Counted from the first letter of the stretch, positions 42,079 through 52,327 are shown. The stretch: DNA of 64,000 nt from Paludibacteraceae bacterium (GCA_017443145.1 JAFSPA010000007.1:62001-126000), one strand, 5' to 3'. Numbers and translations are program-made. Notes: generated by a model not told the origin, from the sequence alone.

Positions 42079-43320
42079 ATGTTTTTGTACTTTCTATTGA
42101 TACGAATTGTGGCGCTTTTTGGTCACCGTAAGGCGAAGAAGCTGATAGCGGGCCAGCGTGAGGTGACGCGCTATATGAAGGATAATAAGGACAATGAAGT
42201 GCCTATGCGCGGCTGCGTATGGTTCCATTCGGCGTCGGTGGGTGAGTTTGAGCAGGCGAGACCTATTATTGAGAAGCTGAAGATGGATCAGCCGCAGACG
42301 AAGATACTGCTGACGTTTTTCTCGCCGTCGGGCTATGAGCTGAGGAAGGACTATAAGTACGCAGATGCGGTGATGTATCTGCCGTTTGCGACGAAGCGTA
42401 ATGCGCGTCATTTTCTGCATGTTATCAAGCCGAAGATGGCGGTGTTCGTCAAGTACGAGTTCTGGCCAGCGTATCTGCGTGAACTGAATAGGCGCAATAT
42501 TCCGACGTATCTGATATCGGGCATTTTCCGCGAGAAGCAGACGTTCTTCAAGCCTTGGGGCAAGAGTTATCGGCATTTGCTGACGCGGTTTACGAAGCTG
42601 TTTGTGCAGGATCAGTCGTCGATGGATCTGCTGCAGCGATTTGGGATAGCGAATGTGGAGGTGGCAGGTGACACTCGGTTTGACCGAGTATATTGGATAG
42701 CTCAGCACGCGAAGGAGATTCCGTCGGTGGAACATTTTGTGACGGCACAGATTAATGCGTTTGAGTGCGTGACGGATAAGGTTATTGTGGCGGGTAGCAC
42801 CTGGCCGCAGGATGAGTTGCTGTTGGCGCGTTATATAGAGGAGCACGCGGACGTACGCCTGGTGTTGGTACCGCATGAGACGGACGAGAAGCATCTGCAT
42901 ACGATATTTCAGATATTCAAGGGTCGTCATGTGCTCTACACGGAGGCGACGCCGCAGAATGTGCTACATGTTCAGACGATGGTGATTGATACAGTGGGGA
43001 TGTTGTCGTCGATATACCGTTACGGCAAGGTGGCGTATATAGGTGGTGGATTCGGAGTGGGAATTCACAACACGTTGGAGCCGGCGGTATTTGGTATGCC
43101 GGTGGTGTTTGGTCCTAACTACCAGCGTTTCCGCGAGGCGAAGGGTTTGATAGCTGCGGGAGCGGGGTTCAGTGTGAGCGACTACGAGACGTTTGCGGCG
43201 ACGATGGATAAGGTGCTGGAGGAGCATGCCGAGCTGGGACAGAAGGCGAAGGCGTATGTGGAGTCGGAGCTTGGGGCGACGGAGAAAATTTCGAGCGAAA
43301 TTTTCCAGTTTAGAGTTTAG
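42079..43320 (+). CDS. kdtA: 3-deoxy-D-manno-octulosonic acid (Kdo) transferase
   Basis: 413 residues, normal length. WaaA/KdtA adds Kdo from CMP-Kdo to lipid IVA at the inner membrane in lipopolysaccharide synthesis. N-terminal membrane-associated segment, WFHSASVGEFEQARP, FVKYEFWPAYLREL and the C-terminal GGGFGVGIHNTLEPAVFG are typical GT30 features. The final residues and the stop codon come from a 7-bp-period repeat (43307-43330). First gene of a long plus-strand series. Confidence 0.96.
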   Translation: MFLYFLLIRIVALFGHRKAKKLIAGQREVTRYMKDNKDNEVPMRGCVWFHSASVGEFEQARPIIEKLKMDQPQTKILLTFFSPSGYELRKDYKYADAVMYLPFATKRNARHFLHVIKPKMAVFVKYEFWPAYLRELNRRNIPTYLISGIFREKQTFFKPWGKSYRHLLTRFTKLFVQDQSSMDLLQRFGIANVEVAGDTRFDRVYWIAQHAKEIPSVEHFVTAQINAFECVTDKVIVAGSTWPQDELLLARYIEEHADVRLVLVPHETDEKHLHTIFQIFKGRHVLYTEATPQNVLHVQTMVIDTVGMLSSIYRYGKVAYIGGGFGVGIHNTLEPAVFGMPVVFGPNYQRFREAKGLIAAGAGFSVSDYETFAATMDKVLEEHAELGQKAKAYVESELGATEKISSEIFQFRV

Positions 43321-43330
43321 AGTTTAGAGA
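43307..43330. repeat. 7-bp-period tandem repeat
   Basis: AGTTTAG three times, spanning the kdtA stop codon and reaching to just before the hisS ATG. Confidence 0.85.
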
Positions 43331-43332
43331 AT

Positions 43333-44652
43333 ATGGCACAGAAACCAAATATACCTAAAGGGACGCGAGATTTTGGTCCGATAGAGATGGCTCGTAGAAA
43401 TTATATTTTTTCTACGATACGCAGTGTGTTTGCTCAGTACGGTTTTCAGCAGATAGAGACTCCTGCGATGGAGTTGATGACGACGCTGATGGGAAAGTAC
43501 GGCGAGGAGGGTGATAAGTTGCTGTTCCGAATACAGAACAGCGGAGAGAAGGCGAGTGAAGCGCCGGAGAAAGGGTTGCGATATGATTTGACGGTACCTT
43601 TTGCGCGGTATATAGTGCAGCACCGTGAGGAGATTAGTTTTCCGTTCAAGCGCTACCAGATACAGCCTGTATGGCGAGCTGACCGTCCGCAGAAAGGTCG
43701 TTACCGCGAGTTCTATCAGTGCGACGTGGATGTGATTGGCACAAACTCGTTAGTGAGTGAGTTGGAGCTGATACAGATTGTAGAGGAGGTGTATAGAAGA
43801 TTAGGTATCCGCGTGTGCCTGCATATCAATAACCGCAAGATTTTGGCCGGAATCGCCGAAGTGATTGGTGCGCCGGATAAGATAACGGATATCACAGTGG
43901 CGATTGATAAGCTGGATAAGATCGGGCTGGAGAAAGTAAACGATGAGCTGCGTGAGCGGGGACTGAGTGAGGAGGCGATAGATAAACTGCAGCCGATATT
44001 GGCGCTTGAAGGCAGTAATGCGGAGAAGTTAGAGACAATAGCTCGTATTCTCGCAGCTAACGAAGTAGGCACTAAGGGTGTTGAGGAGATGCGTACGATT
44101 CTGGACTTGGCCAAAGATCAGACTTTGCCGATTGAGTTGGATTTGACGTTAGCGCGTGGACTGAATTACTACACAGGTGCTATCTTCGAAGTGAAGGCAC
44201 TCGATGTTCAGATAGGTTCGATTACCGGTGGTGGTCGCTACGATAACCTGACGGGTATCTTCGGTCTGCCGGATGTGAGCGGTGTGGGTATATCGTTTGG
44301 TGCGGACCGCATCTACGATGTGTTGGCCGAGCTGGAGTTGTATCCGGAGTCGATGCTGAACGGGACGCAGATACTGTTTACGGCCTTCGGTGACGCAGAG
44401 TTGCGTTATGCGCTCGTTTGGGCGAAAGCGCTGCGGGCACAGGGCGTGCGCGTGGAGGTGTATCCTGAGGCAGCGAAGATGAAGAAGCAGATGGGATACG
44501 CTGACGCGAAACATATACCGTATGTAGCGATTGTCGGTGGAAACGAGATGGAGGCGAACACCGTCATGCTGAAGGAGATGAACTCGGGAGAACAGAGGCA
44601 AGTAACATTAGATACATTATGCAAAATACTGCAGAACAATTTGATCGGATAA
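43333..44652 (+). CDS. hisS: Histidyl-tRNA synthetase
   Basis: 439 residues. Class II synthetase: motif 2 region [20 protein letters not shown], His-specific [14 protein letters not shown] and the C-terminal anticodon-binding domain ([20 protein letters not shown]) are complete. It starts [16 protein letters not shown]. Its 3' end overlaps the next gene by 34 bp. Confidence 0.98.
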   Translation: MAQKPNIPKGTRDFGPIEMARRNYIFSTIRSVFAQYGFQQIETPAMELMTTLMGKYGEEGDKLLFRIQNSGEKASEAPEKGLRYDLTVPFARYIVQHREEISFPFKRYQIQPVWRADRPQKGRYREFYQCDVDVIGTNSLVSELELIQIVEEVYRRLGIRVCLHINNRKILAGIAEVIGAPDKITDITVAIDKLDKIGLEKVNDELRERGLSEEAIDKLQPILALEGSNAEKLETIARILAANEVGTKGVEEMRTILDLAKDQTLPIELDLTLARGLNYYTGAIFEVKALDVQIGSITGGGRYDNLTGIFGLPDVSGVGISFGADRIYDVLAELELYPESMLNGTQILFTAFGDAELRYALVWAKALRAQGVRVEVYPEAAKMKKQMGYADAKHIPYVAIVGGNEMEANTVMLKEMNSGEQRQVTLDTLCKILQNNLIG

Positions 44653-45155
44653 CGGCGAAGTGCCGGGAGATATTTAGGGACAAGATGCAGGACTACGGTC
44701 CGTCGTGGCGCATCTTCCGTTTGCATGGCATCACGGACCAGTTATATATTAAGGTGTGCAATATCCGTCAGGTGCAGACGACGGGTGTGAGTCTGGTAGG
44801 TGATGATATTGAAGGTAACCTGCGGGCGATAATCAACTACGGTGTGACGGCGATTATTCAGTCGCGTCACGGCTATGCGGACTCGATAGACATGAGTCGC
44901 GAAGAGGCATTGCGTTTGTATGACGGAATTGTGGAGGAAGCGAAAGAGTTGATGATGCGCAAGAACCACGACTACGGTGAGGCTTGGCGCGAGATGAGCA
45001 AGGAGGGGATTATTGATATGATTCTGGCGAAGATCATCCGCATCAAGACGATACTGGATAACGGTGGTAAGACGATTGCTTCGGAAGGAGTGGAAGGAAA
45101 TTACTTTGATATAATCAATTATGCGATATTTGATTTGATTCATTATGAGGGATAA
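44619..45155 (+). CDS. DUF1599 domain protein
   Basis: 178 residues made of two similar halves: [20 protein letters not shown] and [20 protein letters not shown], the tandem DUF1599 arrangement of Bacteroidota. The fold is predicted to be all-alpha, resembling nucleotide pyrophosphohydrolase-like proteins, but function is unknown. In Bacteroides it is found next to a DoxX-family gene and tpiA, as here. Confidence 0.88.
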   Translation: MQNTAEQFDRITAKCREIFRDKMQDYGPSWRIFRLHGITDQLYIKVCNIRQVQTTGVSLVGDDIEGNLRAIINYGVTAIIQSRHGYADSIDMSREEALRLYDGIVEEAKELMMRKNHDYGEAWREMSKEGIIDMILAKIIRIKTILDNGGKTIASEGVEGNYFDIINYAIFDLIHYEG

Positions 45156-46248
45156 GATTTTACATATTGTGGCCAGTGTAGCCCGGACAGTGTTGGGCCT
45201 GGTGTTTGTGTTCAGCGGCTTTGTGAAAGCAATAGACCCGTTAGGGACGGTGTATAAGATTGAGGACTACCTGAAGGCTTTTGGCGGGTTCTTTACGGAC
45301 CTGTTGCCGTTGGCGGAAGTGGCAGCGGTGGTGCTGATAACGGTTGAGTTCACGTTGGGTGTGATGATGCTATGCAATATCCGGACTAACTGGACGTCGT
45401 GGCTGGCATTAGCTTTCTACGGCGTGATGACTCCGCTGACGTTGTATATCGCGCTGACTAACCCGGTGAGTGACTGCGGTTGTTTTGGCGATGCGATCGT
45501 GCTGAGTAACTGGGCAACGTTCTGGAAGAATATCGTGCTGATGACCTTTGTGATTGTATTGCTGTGCACAAAGCGTGCGCTGCGTCAGACATTCACGGTT
45601 ATGGTCGAGGCTGGCATTACGTTAGCGGCGGTGCTGTTTGTGGTTATTTGGATGGAAGTGACGTACAGACATCTGCCGGCAATCGATTTCCGTCCGTACA
45701 AAGTGGGCAATAATATCCCTGCGCTGATGGAGTTGCCGGAGGATGCCGAGCCGGATGTGTATGATATCAAGCTTATCTACGCGAAAGACGGTGTGGAGCA
45801 AGAGTTCACACTGCAGGATTATCCGAAGGGCGATAGCACATGGACGTTTGTGGACCAGAAGTCAGTGCTGGTGAAGAAAGGTTACGAGCCGCCGATTCAC
45901 GACTTTGAGATTATGACGATGGAGTTCGACGATATTACGTACGATATTCTGGAGAGCGAGGAACCGCAGACGTTGGTTATCCTGTACGAGTTGGGCAAGA
46001 CGGACCGAAAGCAGATGGATAAGCTGCGCGCTATCATTCACGAGCAGCCGAATGTACATTTCTTGACCGGTTCGGGCGAAGAAGAGATTGTGTCGTTTGC
46101 GGAAGAGCTCGGCTTGGACGAAGAGACGACGTGGAGCACGTTCTGCTACACGGACCCTGTGACGCTGAAGACTATTGTGCGGGCGAACCCGGGAGTGATT
46201 GTGGTGGAGAACGGAACGATTGTGGACAAATATAATTTGCGGAATTAG
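45145..46248 (+). CDS. DoxX-family membrane protein (BT_3928-like)
   Basis: 367 residues. Four N-terminal membrane segments of the DoxX/MauE type (GLVFVFSGFVKAIDPLGTVY, then DCGCFGDAI with its CxC near residue 110). The soluble C-terminal half (from ~190) is thioredoxin-like in layout (LVILYELGKTDRKQ ... TVDKYNL) but lacks a CxxC. Gene order DUF1599-DoxX-tpiA is conserved in Bacteroidales. Exact role unknown; envelope redox function is possible. Confidence 0.85.
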   Translation: MRDKILHIVASVARTVLGLVFVFSGFVKAIDPLGTVYKIEDYLKAFGGFFTDLLPLAEVAAVVLITVEFTLGVMMLCNIRTNWTSWLALAFYGVMTPLTLYIALTNPVSDCGCFGDAIVLSNWATFWKNIVLMTFVIVLLCTKRALRQTFTVMVEAGITLAAVLFVVIWMEVTYRHLPAIDFRPYKVGNNIPALMELPEDAEPDVYDIKLIYAKDGVEQEFTLQDYPKGDSTWTFVDQKSVLVKKGYEPPIHDFEIMTMEFDDITYDILESEEPQTLVILYELGKTDRKQMDKLRAIIHEQPNVHFLTGSGEEEIVSFAEELGLDEETTWSTFCYTDPVTLKTIVRANPGVIVVENGTIVDKYNLRN

Positions 46249-46249
46249 C

Positions 46250-46355
46250 GGTTGTACTGACAGCAACTCCTCGGCGAACGTGGCCACAGGCCACTCTGAT
46301 TCGGGCGACCCAAACGCCCTGCATATGTCGCTACGGAGTTCTGTGACAGCCAACC
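46250..46355. repeat. 106-bp structured repeat element, copy B
   Basis: Starts GGTTG two bases after the DoxX stop and ends CAACC. Reverse complement is about 90% identical to copy A (30105-30210) over the core; the outer arms differ in both copies but still pair. It fills most of the gap before tpiA. Confidence 0.85.
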
Positions 46356-46368
46356 GAACGAATACAAT

Positions 46369-46389
46369 AAAAGTTAAAAGTTAAAAGAT
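46369..46389. repeat. 7-bp-period tandem repeat
   Basis: AAAAGTT, AAAAGTT, AAAAGAT directly before the tpiA ATG. Confidence 0.8.
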
Positions 46390-47139
46390 ATGAGAACAAA
46401 AATGGTAGCAGGTAACTGGAAGATGAACAAGAACCTGCAAGAAGGTGTAGCATTAGCTACGGAGTTGAAAGAACAAGTTAAGAACCCGAAATGCGAAGTG
46501 GTTATCGGCACTCCGTTTATTCATTTAGCGACCGTGTGCGAACTGCTGAAAGGCAGTGCGGTAAAGGTGGCAGCTGAGAACTGTGCCGACAAGGATAAAG
46601 GTGCCTACACGGGCGAAGTGAGTGCAGAGATGGTAGCTTCTACGGGAGCCGAGTACTGCATTCTTGGTCACTCGGAGCGTCGTGCTTACTACCACGAGAC
46701 GCCTGAGATCCTGAAGGAGAAAGTGCTGTTGGCGTTAGCAAACGGTCTGAAGCCTATCTTCTGTATCGGTGAGGTGAAGGAAGAGCGCGAGGCTAATATC
46801 CAGAACGAGGTGGTTAAGTCGCAACTCGAGGGTTCGCTATTCAACCTGAGCGCCGAGGAGTTCGGCAAGGTGACGTTGGCTTACGAGCCTGTTTGGGCTA
46901 TTGGTACGGGTCTGACGGCTACACCGGCACAGGCACAGGAGATTCACGCGTATATCCGCAGTCTAATTGCAGACAAATACGGCAAGCAGGTGGCAGACGA
47001 CACAACAATACTGTACGGTGGTTCTTGCAATGAGAAGAACGCGGCAGAGCTGTTCGCTAATCCGGACGTGGATGGCGGCCTTATCGGTGGCGCAAGTCTG
47101 GTAGCAGAGAAGTTCCTGGCCATTATCAACGCGCGCTAA
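46390..47139 (+). CDS. tpiA: Triosephosphate isomerase
   Basis: 249 residues. Active-site Asn/Lys in GNWKMNKN, His in LGHSERR, Glu in [11 protein letters not shown] and the phosphate-binding loop ILYGGSC are all intact. Interconverts dihydroxyacetone phosphate and glyceraldehyde 3-phosphate. One base separates its stop from the next start. Confidence 0.98.
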   Translation: MRTKMVAGNWKMNKNLQEGVALATELKEQVKNPKCEVVIGTPFIHLATVCELLKGSAVKVAAENCADKDKGAYTGEVSAEMVASTGAEYCILGHSERRAYYHETPEILKEKVLLALANGLKPIFCIGEVKEEREANIQNEVVKSQLEGSLFNLSAEEFGKVTLAYEPVWAIGTGLTATPAQAQEIHAYIRSLIADKYGKQVADDTTILYGGSCNEKNAAELFANPDVDGGLIGGASLVAEKFLAIINAR

Positions 47140-47140
47140 G

Positions 47141-47668
47141 ATGGCACTGATTAAGACCATTAATCGTAACGGCGAGATACTGACCCCTCGCATTGCGGAA
47201 GGTGTTGCTCTGATGGAGAACGCCACCGTAGTGGGTGATGTGACGATAGGCGAAGGAACGTCGGTGTGGTTCAATGCGGTGCTGCGTGGTGACGTGAACA
47301 CGATTACTATCGGTAAGCATTGTAATATCCAGGACGGCTCGGTGCTGCACACGCTATATCAGAAATCGACTATCACGCTGGGTGACCATGTGTCGGTAGG
47401 CCATAATGTGACTATCCACGGCGCGGATGTGGATGACTACGCGCTGATAGGAATGGGCTCTACCCTACTCGACGGCGCGCATGTAGGTCGCGGAGCAATA
47501 GTGGCAGCAGGGGCGCTTGTGCTGAAGGGTACGCAGATAGGCGACTACGAGGTGTGGGGAGGCGTGCCGGCTAAGTTCATCAAGAAAGCCGACCCGCAGC
47601 AGACCGAGGAGATTAACCTGCGCATTGCCAATAACTACGCGATGTACTCGAGTTGGTATGATTGTTAG
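47141..47668 (+). CDS. Gamma-carbonic anhydrase family hexapeptide-repeat protein
   Basis: 175 residues. Left-handed beta-helix repeats (VVGDVTIGEGTSVWFNAVL) with the three metal-binding His of the family visible in VLHTLY and SVGHNVTIHG. Similar to YrdA/PaaY proteins. Zinc or iron carbonic anhydrase activity is uncertain for this subgroup. Follows tpiA directly. Confidence 0.9.
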   Translation: MALIKTINRNGEILTPRIAEGVALMENATVVGDVTIGEGTSVWFNAVLRGDVNTITIGKHCNIQDGSVLHTLYQKSTITLGDHVSVGHNVTIHGADVDDYALIGMGSTLLDGAHVGRGAIVAAGALVLKGTQIGDYEVWGGVPAKFIKKADPQQTEEINLRIANNYAMYSSWYDC

Positions 47669-47690
47669 TTTAGTGTTTAGTGTTTAGAGG
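47668..47690. repeat. 7-bp-period tandem repeat
   Basis: GTTTAGT, GTTTAGT, GTTTAGA between the preceding stop codon (which it overlaps) and the pyrH ATG. Confidence 0.85.
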
Positions 47691-47692
47691 AT

Positions 47693-48397
47693 ATGTATAA
47701 ACGCATTTTATTGAAATTAAGTGGTGAGAGTCTGGCCGGTCAACAAGGTCACGGCATTGACCCTCAGCGTCTGAATGCCTATGCGAAGCAGATTAAAGAG
47801 ATTGCGGACTTAGGTGTTGAGATAGGAATCGTTATCGGTGGGGGAAATATCTTCCGCGGTTTGAGTGGTGCGCAGAAAGGTTTTGACCGCGTTAAAGGTG
47901 ACCAAATGGGCATGCTTGCGACAGTGATTAACTCGCTGGCGTTATCGTCGGCGCTGGAGGCACTCGGCCAGAAAGTGCGTGTGCTGACATCGGTGCGGAT
48001 GGAGCCTGTGGGAGATTTCTACAACAAGAACAAGGCTATTCGTCTGCTGAGCAAGGGCAATATTGTTATTCTTGCGGGCGGAACGGGCCTGCCGTTCTTC
48101 ACGACCGACACTGCTTCAGGTCTGCGCGCTATCGAGATTGAAGCCGATATTATGTTCAAGGGGACCCGCGTGGACGGCATCTACACGGCTGACCCCGAGA
48201 AAGATCCGACGGCAACGAAGTTCGACACGATCACCTACGACGAGGTGCTGGAGCGTGGCTTGAAAGTGATGGACCTGACGGCTATCACGCTGTGCCGCGA
48301 GAACAAGATGCCTATCTATGTGTTCAACATGGATAAGGAAGGCAACCTGATTAAGGTGATACAAGGCGAACAGATTGGAACATTGGTTAAACCGTAA
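47693..48397 (+). CDS. pyrH: Uridylate kinase
   Basis: 234 residues of the amino-acid-kinase fold: [22 protein letters not shown], and [17 protein letters not shown] are typical of bacterial PyrH. Phosphorylates UMP to UDP. Its stop codon is followed by frr 13 bases later. Confidence 0.98.
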   Translation: MYKRILLKLSGESLAGQQGHGIDPQRLNAYAKQIKEIADLGVEIGIVIGGGNIFRGLSGAQKGFDRVKGDQMGMLATVINSLALSSALEALGQKVRVLTSVRMEPVGDFYNKNKAIRLLSKGNIVILAGGTGLPFFTTDTASGLRAIEIEADIMFKGTRVDGIYTADPEKDPTATKFDTITYDEVLERGLKVMDLTAITLCRENKMPIYVFNMDKEGNLIKVIQGEQIGTLVKP

Positions 48398-48410
48398 TAC
48401 AGACAATACT

Positions 48411-48971
48411 ATGATTGAACCCAAACAGATTAAAGCGGACGCAGAAGAGTTGATGCAGGCCGCAGTGATGTTCTTAGACGACGCATTAGCGCATATCCGC
48501 GCAGGTAAGGCGTCCGTACGTATTTTGGACCCTATCCGCGTGGACTACTACGGAGCAGCAACGCCGCTGTCTAACGTAGCGACCGTGACGACGCCGGATG
48601 CGCGCACGATTCAGATTCAACCGTGGGAGAAGAATATGCTCTCCGTTATTGAGCGTGCCCTGATCAACTCGAATATCGGGTTGGCACCAAACAACAACGG
48701 CGAGGTGATTCGTCTTATTATCCCGCCGCTGACGGAAGAGCGCCGTCGTGACCTTGCCAAACAGTGTAAAGGTGAGGCAGAGAACGCGAAGGTGAGTATC
48801 CGTAACGCCCGCCGCGACGCTATCGACACCCTCAAGAAACAAGTGAAAGAGGGCCTGCCGGAGGATGCGGAGAAAGATGCGGAAGAGGATGTTCAGAAAC
48901 TGCATGATAAATACATCAAGCAGATTGACGAAGTCTACGCCAAGAAAGAGAAAGAGATCATGACCGTATAG
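48411..48971 (+). CDS. frr: Ribosome recycling factor
   Basis: 186 residues. The start [13 protein letters not shown] is chosen over an upstream ATG at 48375 that lies inside pyrH, because RRF proteins begin at this point. Contains [20 protein letters not shown] and [11 protein letters not shown]. Splits post-termination ribosomes together with EF-G. The pyrH-frr order is classical. Confidence 0.97.
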   Translation: MIEPKQIKADAEELMQAAVMFLDDALAHIRAGKASVRILDPIRVDYYGAATPLSNVATVTTPDARTIQIQPWEKNMLSVIERALINSNIGLAPNNNGEVIRLIIPPLTEERRRDLAKQCKGEAENAKVSIRNARRDAIDTLKKQVKEGLPEDAEKDAEEDVQKLHDKYIKQIDEVYAKKEKEIMTV

Positions 48972-48975
48972 CGTA

Positions 48976-50082
48976 TTGCGGCGCTATGAACTCATATTAG
49001 TAGCATTAGGCATATTGTGCCTATTGCCGTTTGTCCCAGTGTGCGGGGAAGAGCCAGTTGACTCCCTGAGCACTTGGGACAAAATGCTTAATTGGCCCGT
49101 TATCGGTGTGCCCGTTATCACCCACTCGCCGGAGACGAGTTGGGGATTCGGCGCCGGAGTTCAAGGTTACTTCAAGATGCCGAACGCGGACAAGACGTCG
49201 ATTGTCTATGGAGACGGGTGTTATACGCTCAATAAGCAGTATTACATCAGTGCGGGAGGGACGTTCTATTTCGGCGGCAAGACACCGTGGTTTATGTCGT
49301 TCCGTGGCGGTTACCGCGATTATCCGGATGTATACTACGGCCTGGGTAACGCCATCACCGAGGAGCGCAAGCACGGCACATCGTTCAATTCGCAACGCGG
49401 CACAGCCCGTGTGGAAGCACAACTCTATCTACCAGCACACTGGTCGATTGGCCCGCTGTTCAATTTTATTCATGAGAAATCGAGTATGGCGGAGTATCCG
49501 TACACGCTGATGTGGGGTCTGGGTGTGGTCACGCAGTACGACACGCGCGATATCCTCTATTACCCGTCGGACGGGCTCTTCTTCAAGGCCTCCGTCACGC
49601 ACTACGACAAAGCGTTAGGCTCAACGGCCAGGGTGACGTACCTGAAGGCGGACCTGCGGCACTATGTGTCCCTACCCTATACGATTGTTTTTGCCTGGCA
49701 GTTTGCTACCGAATGGGCACTGTCGGATGACGTGAGTGCAATACCACTCCGCTGCCTACCGACACTCGGAGGACAAGACCTCGTGCGCGGCGTAAGACGG
49801 AATATGTTCAGCGATAATGCGATGATGGCACTGCAGGCGGAGTTTCGGTTTCCTATATGGCGGTTTATTCGCTTGCACGCGTTCGCAGGTATAGGAGATG
49901 TGTACAACACCGACCACTGGAACTGGACCACACCGAAGGTAGGTTACGGATTAGGACTGCGCGTGGGAATCAACAAGGCAAAAGTGAACGTACGGTTCGA
50001 CATCGCGCGTAATAATATATATAAGGAGTGGAACACGTGGGAGAGTTGGGCGTTTTACTTAACAGCAACGGAGGCGTTTTAA
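48976..50082 (+). CDS. BamA/TamA-like outer-membrane beta-barrel protein
   Basis: 368 residues, TTG start 4 bp after the frr stop (no ATG gives a signal peptide). N-terminal signal VALGILCLLPFVPVCG. The rest is an outer-membrane barrel of the surface antigen (Omp85) type with alternating aromatic strands, TQYDTRDILYYPSDGLFFKA and LGGQDLVRGVRRNMFSD, which fits the conserved lid-loop region. POTRA domains are absent. Ends in an aromatic residue as expected. Its TAA overlaps the rsgA ATG. Confidence 0.8.
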   Translation: MRRYELILVALGILCLLPFVPVCGEEPVDSLSTWDKMLNWPVIGVPVITHSPETSWGFGAGVQGYFKMPNADKTSIVYGDGCYTLNKQYYISAGGTFYFGGKTPWFMSFRGGYRDYPDVYYGLGNAITEERKHGTSFNSQRGTARVEAQLYLPAHWSIGPLFNFIHEKSSMAEYPYTLMWGLGVVTQYDTRDILYYPSDGLFFKASVTHYDKALGSTARVTYLKADLRHYVSLPYTIVFAWQFATEWALSDDVSAIPLRCLPTLGGQDLVRGVRRNMFSDNAMMALQAEFRFPIWRFIRLHAFAGIGDVYNTDHWNWTTPKVGYGLGLRVGINKAKVNVRFDIARNNIYKEWNTWESWAFYLTATEAF

Positions 50083-51011
50083 TGCAGCAAGGATTAGTTA
50101 TCAAATCGACGGGCAGCAGTTACCTCGTGTATTTCGAGGACAGCAGCAGTAAGGAGTGCCATATCAAGGGGAACTTCCGCATTCGTGGTATTCGTTCCAC
50201 GAACCCGGTCTCAGTGGGCGATTACGTGACGGTGGAGACCTTGCCGGACGGGACGAACTGGATAACCGATATCGCAGAGCGTAAGAACTATATCATTCGC
50301 CGCTCGACGAACCTGAGCAAAGAGAGTCATATTCTGGCAGCCAATCTCGACCAAGTGGCACTTATTGTGACGCTGCATCACCCCGAGACATCGACTACGT
50401 TTATAGACCGATTCCTTGCCACCTGTGAAGCCTACCGTGTGCCGGCTATACTGATTTTTAATAAGATTGACCTGCTATCTGACGAGGAGCAGACCGAACT
50501 CGCCGACCTGCGTGCGCTATATGAGTCCATCGGTTATCCGACCTACGCCATCTGCGCCAAGAACCTCGAAGAGGACATCAAAACGATTTTTGCCGATAAG
50601 GTGACGCTGCTCGCAGGCAACTCGGGTGTAGGCAAGTCCACATTCCTCAACGCTATCTTCGGCCGCGAGATGACGCGCACAGGACAAATCTCCGATGCGC
50701 ACCACAAAGGTATGCACACCACCACGTTCTCCGAGATGTATCGGCTGCCCGCAACCCATCACCCCTCTTGGATTATCGATACCCCGGGCATCAAGGGCTT
50801 CGGCGCCGTACAGATGGAAAAAGAAGAAATATCCCACTATTTCCGTGAGATATTTCGTATTGGCCGAGATTGCCGTTACAGCAACTGCCTTCACACCGGC
50901 GAACCGGGTTGCGCCGTTCACGACGCTGTGGTAGATGGCCGTATCGCAATGTCCCGATACGAGAGTTATATCTCCCTCCTCGGTGACTGCGACGAGACTA
51001 AGTATAGGTAA
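50082..51011 (+). CDS. rsgA: Ribosome small subunit-dependent GTPase A
   Basis: 309 residues; start MQQGLVIKSTGSSY at the TAATG overlap is preferred to an upstream ATG inside the previous gene. OB domain at the N-terminus, then a circularly permuted GTPase: NKIDLL first, then GNSGVGKSTFLN and DTPGIKGFG, and the C-terminal zinc motif with C-x5-C-x-H-x5-C (CRYSNCLHTGEPGC). A 30S maturation factor. Confidence 0.97.
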   Translation: MQQGLVIKSTGSSYLVYFEDSSSKECHIKGNFRIRGIRSTNPVSVGDYVTVETLPDGTNWITDIAERKNYIIRRSTNLSKESHILAANLDQVALIVTLHHPETSTTFIDRFLATCEAYRVPAILIFNKIDLLSDEEQTELADLRALYESIGYPTYAICAKNLEEDIKTIFADKVTLLAGNSGVGKSTFLNAIFGREMTRTGQISDAHHKGMHTTTFSEMYRLPATHHPSWIIDTPGIKGFGAVQMEKEEISHYFREIFRIGRDCRYSNCLHTGEPGCAVHDAVVDGRIAMSRYESYISLLGDCDETKYR

Positions 51012-51012
51012 T

Positions 51013-51675
51013 CTACTGCTTCCAACGACGACGATATAGCTCCGTCGCTATTTCTTCTATACGCATAGAGCATAATAACTTGCGCTCTACACCATTCACA
51101 ACTAGCACAAGCATCCCGCTTGCTATACCTTGTATACGTATATGCTCAATTTCAGCAATCGGGATACGTATTTCCGTCATAGGTTTTAGGAACGAGTACT
51201 CCTGCGCAATAAACACATTTCCATCAATAATATACTTGTTGCGCATCGGAAATATTAGGGATACAATAGCTATTGATAAGAACATTACTATCAATATAAT
51301 ATAATCAGACATGTCTAAGCGCATAGTATCAAATATATAATATATCGAATACAGAAGAACAAGGGTAGTTATTACACCAACTAATCGCCACCAGTCAAAT
51401 GAATTCTTAAATTCCACCACTTGCGATAAGGGTTGGTTCGTGTTAGACGACTCCGATTCATTCGGTATATAGTCTATTTGTTTCTTCTCCTGTGTCCCTA
51501 TCATCACAAACCATGCAATAGTTAGAATGAGCAACACTCCCAATGCCCATATTGGCTGACCATATACTTTATCTATAATGTAATGACTTGCTTGCATTAG
51601 AATTATAAAACCGAAATTAAACATAGTCCAGCCTATTCGTCTGGCAAGACGCTTTTGTGAATTAGTCATAATCAT
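51013..51675 (-). CDS. Membrane protein of unknown function, PH-like C-terminal domain
   Basis: 220 residues with four predicted membrane segments in two pairs (around 12-32, 42-62, 97-117 and 123-143). The C-terminal ~70 residues (KYIIDGNVFIAQEYSFLKPM ... IPIAEIEHIRIQ) look like a bacterial PH domain. It overlaps the stop of the upstream regulator gene by 1 bp, so the two are co-translated. No function known. Confidence 0.75.
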   Translation of the reverse strand: MIMTNSQKRLARRIGWTMFNFGFIILMQASHYIIDKVYGQPIWALGVLLILTIAWFVMIGTQEKKQIDYIPNESESSNTNQPLSQVVEFKNSFDWWRLVGVITTLVLLYSIYYIFDTMRLDMSDYIILIVMFLSIAIVSLIFPMRNKYIIDGNVFIAQEYSFLKPMTEIRIPIAEIEHIRIQGIASGMLVLVVNGVERKLLCSMRIEEIATELYRRRWKQ

Positions 51676-52136
51676 CAGTATTTAGGAGTAAATATTAGTT
51701 TTGCTTTAGTATCCAGTTCCGACGTGGAAATATCCATACGTTTGGATATCAACTGACGACGCTTGTAGTACGTACGCTTGGACATATCCAAGAACTGCAG
51801 CACATCTTGTGTCTCAATCCCCAAGCCAAGTAACACTAACACTTGCATATCCGCATCTGTTAAAGACGGGTAACGTTCTTTTAGCGATTTTATCTTTGCC
51901 TCGTTAGAATGCAGTAAATGGTCTATTGCCCTAGGACGATCTGCCTGTTGCTTGATTTGGTCCAACAGAACGGATTGCTGCGCGCTACTGTCTTTATTGT
52001 ATAATTGTTCGCGTATGCGCATGTCTGTAAGCTGCTGCTTTAATTTGGCATTCTGTATAGCCTGCACAATAACCATAACAAGCATAATAACGGCATAAAC
52101 AAGAAAAATGATAGTAAAAATCTTTAACTCACTCAT
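51675..52136 (-). CDS. Membrane-anchored helix-turn-helix protein
   Basis: 153 residues. One N-terminal membrane helix (FTIIFLVYAVIMLVMVIVQAI), a coiled-coil stretch, and a C-terminal LuxR/GerE-like helix-turn-helix (LTDADMQVLVLLGLGIETQD ... SKRTYYKRRQLISKRM). Possibly a membrane-bound regulator, with the next gene product as partner. Own promoter at 52162-52193. Confidence 0.7.
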   Translation of the reverse strand: MSELKIFTIIFLVYAVIMLVMVIVQAIQNAKLKQQLTDMRIREQLYNKDSSAQQSVLLDQIKQQADRPRAIDHLLHSNEAKIKSLKERYPSLTDADMQVLVLLGLGIETQDVLQFLDMSKRTYYKRRQLISKRMDISTSELDTKAKLIFTPKY

Positions 52137-52161
52137 AGTTATAATATTTTGAAATCCGGTG

Positions 52162-52193
52162 CAAAAGTACTGCTTTTTGTTGAACTGTGCAAT
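52162..52193 (-). promoter_or_regulatory. Bacteroidota-type promoter of the regulator pair
   Basis: Reverse strand: ATTG (52193-52190), 20 bp, TACTTTTG (52169-52162). The -33 box has one mismatch. Confidence 0.6.
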
Positions 52194-52272
52194 AGTCTAT
52201 ACGACATCGTAGCACACAAACTGTGTAATATGGCTCTGTAACTAACTGTTTATCAGCCACTTATATAAAACA

Positions 52273-52300
52273 ATAAAGTGCACCGCGGGGCACACTTTAT
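52273..52300 (-). terminator. Probable rpsU terminator
   Basis: Stem ATAAAGTG/CACTTTAT with inner GC pairs around CCCGCGG; the T-run after it is short. Confidence 0.55.
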
Positions 52301-52327
52301 TTAGCACTTTTTTCCACAAAGCGATGA

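Noticed and set aside
13560..47690. CRISPR array from tandem repeats
   Set aside because: Units are 7 bp, without spacers of constant length; no cas genes.
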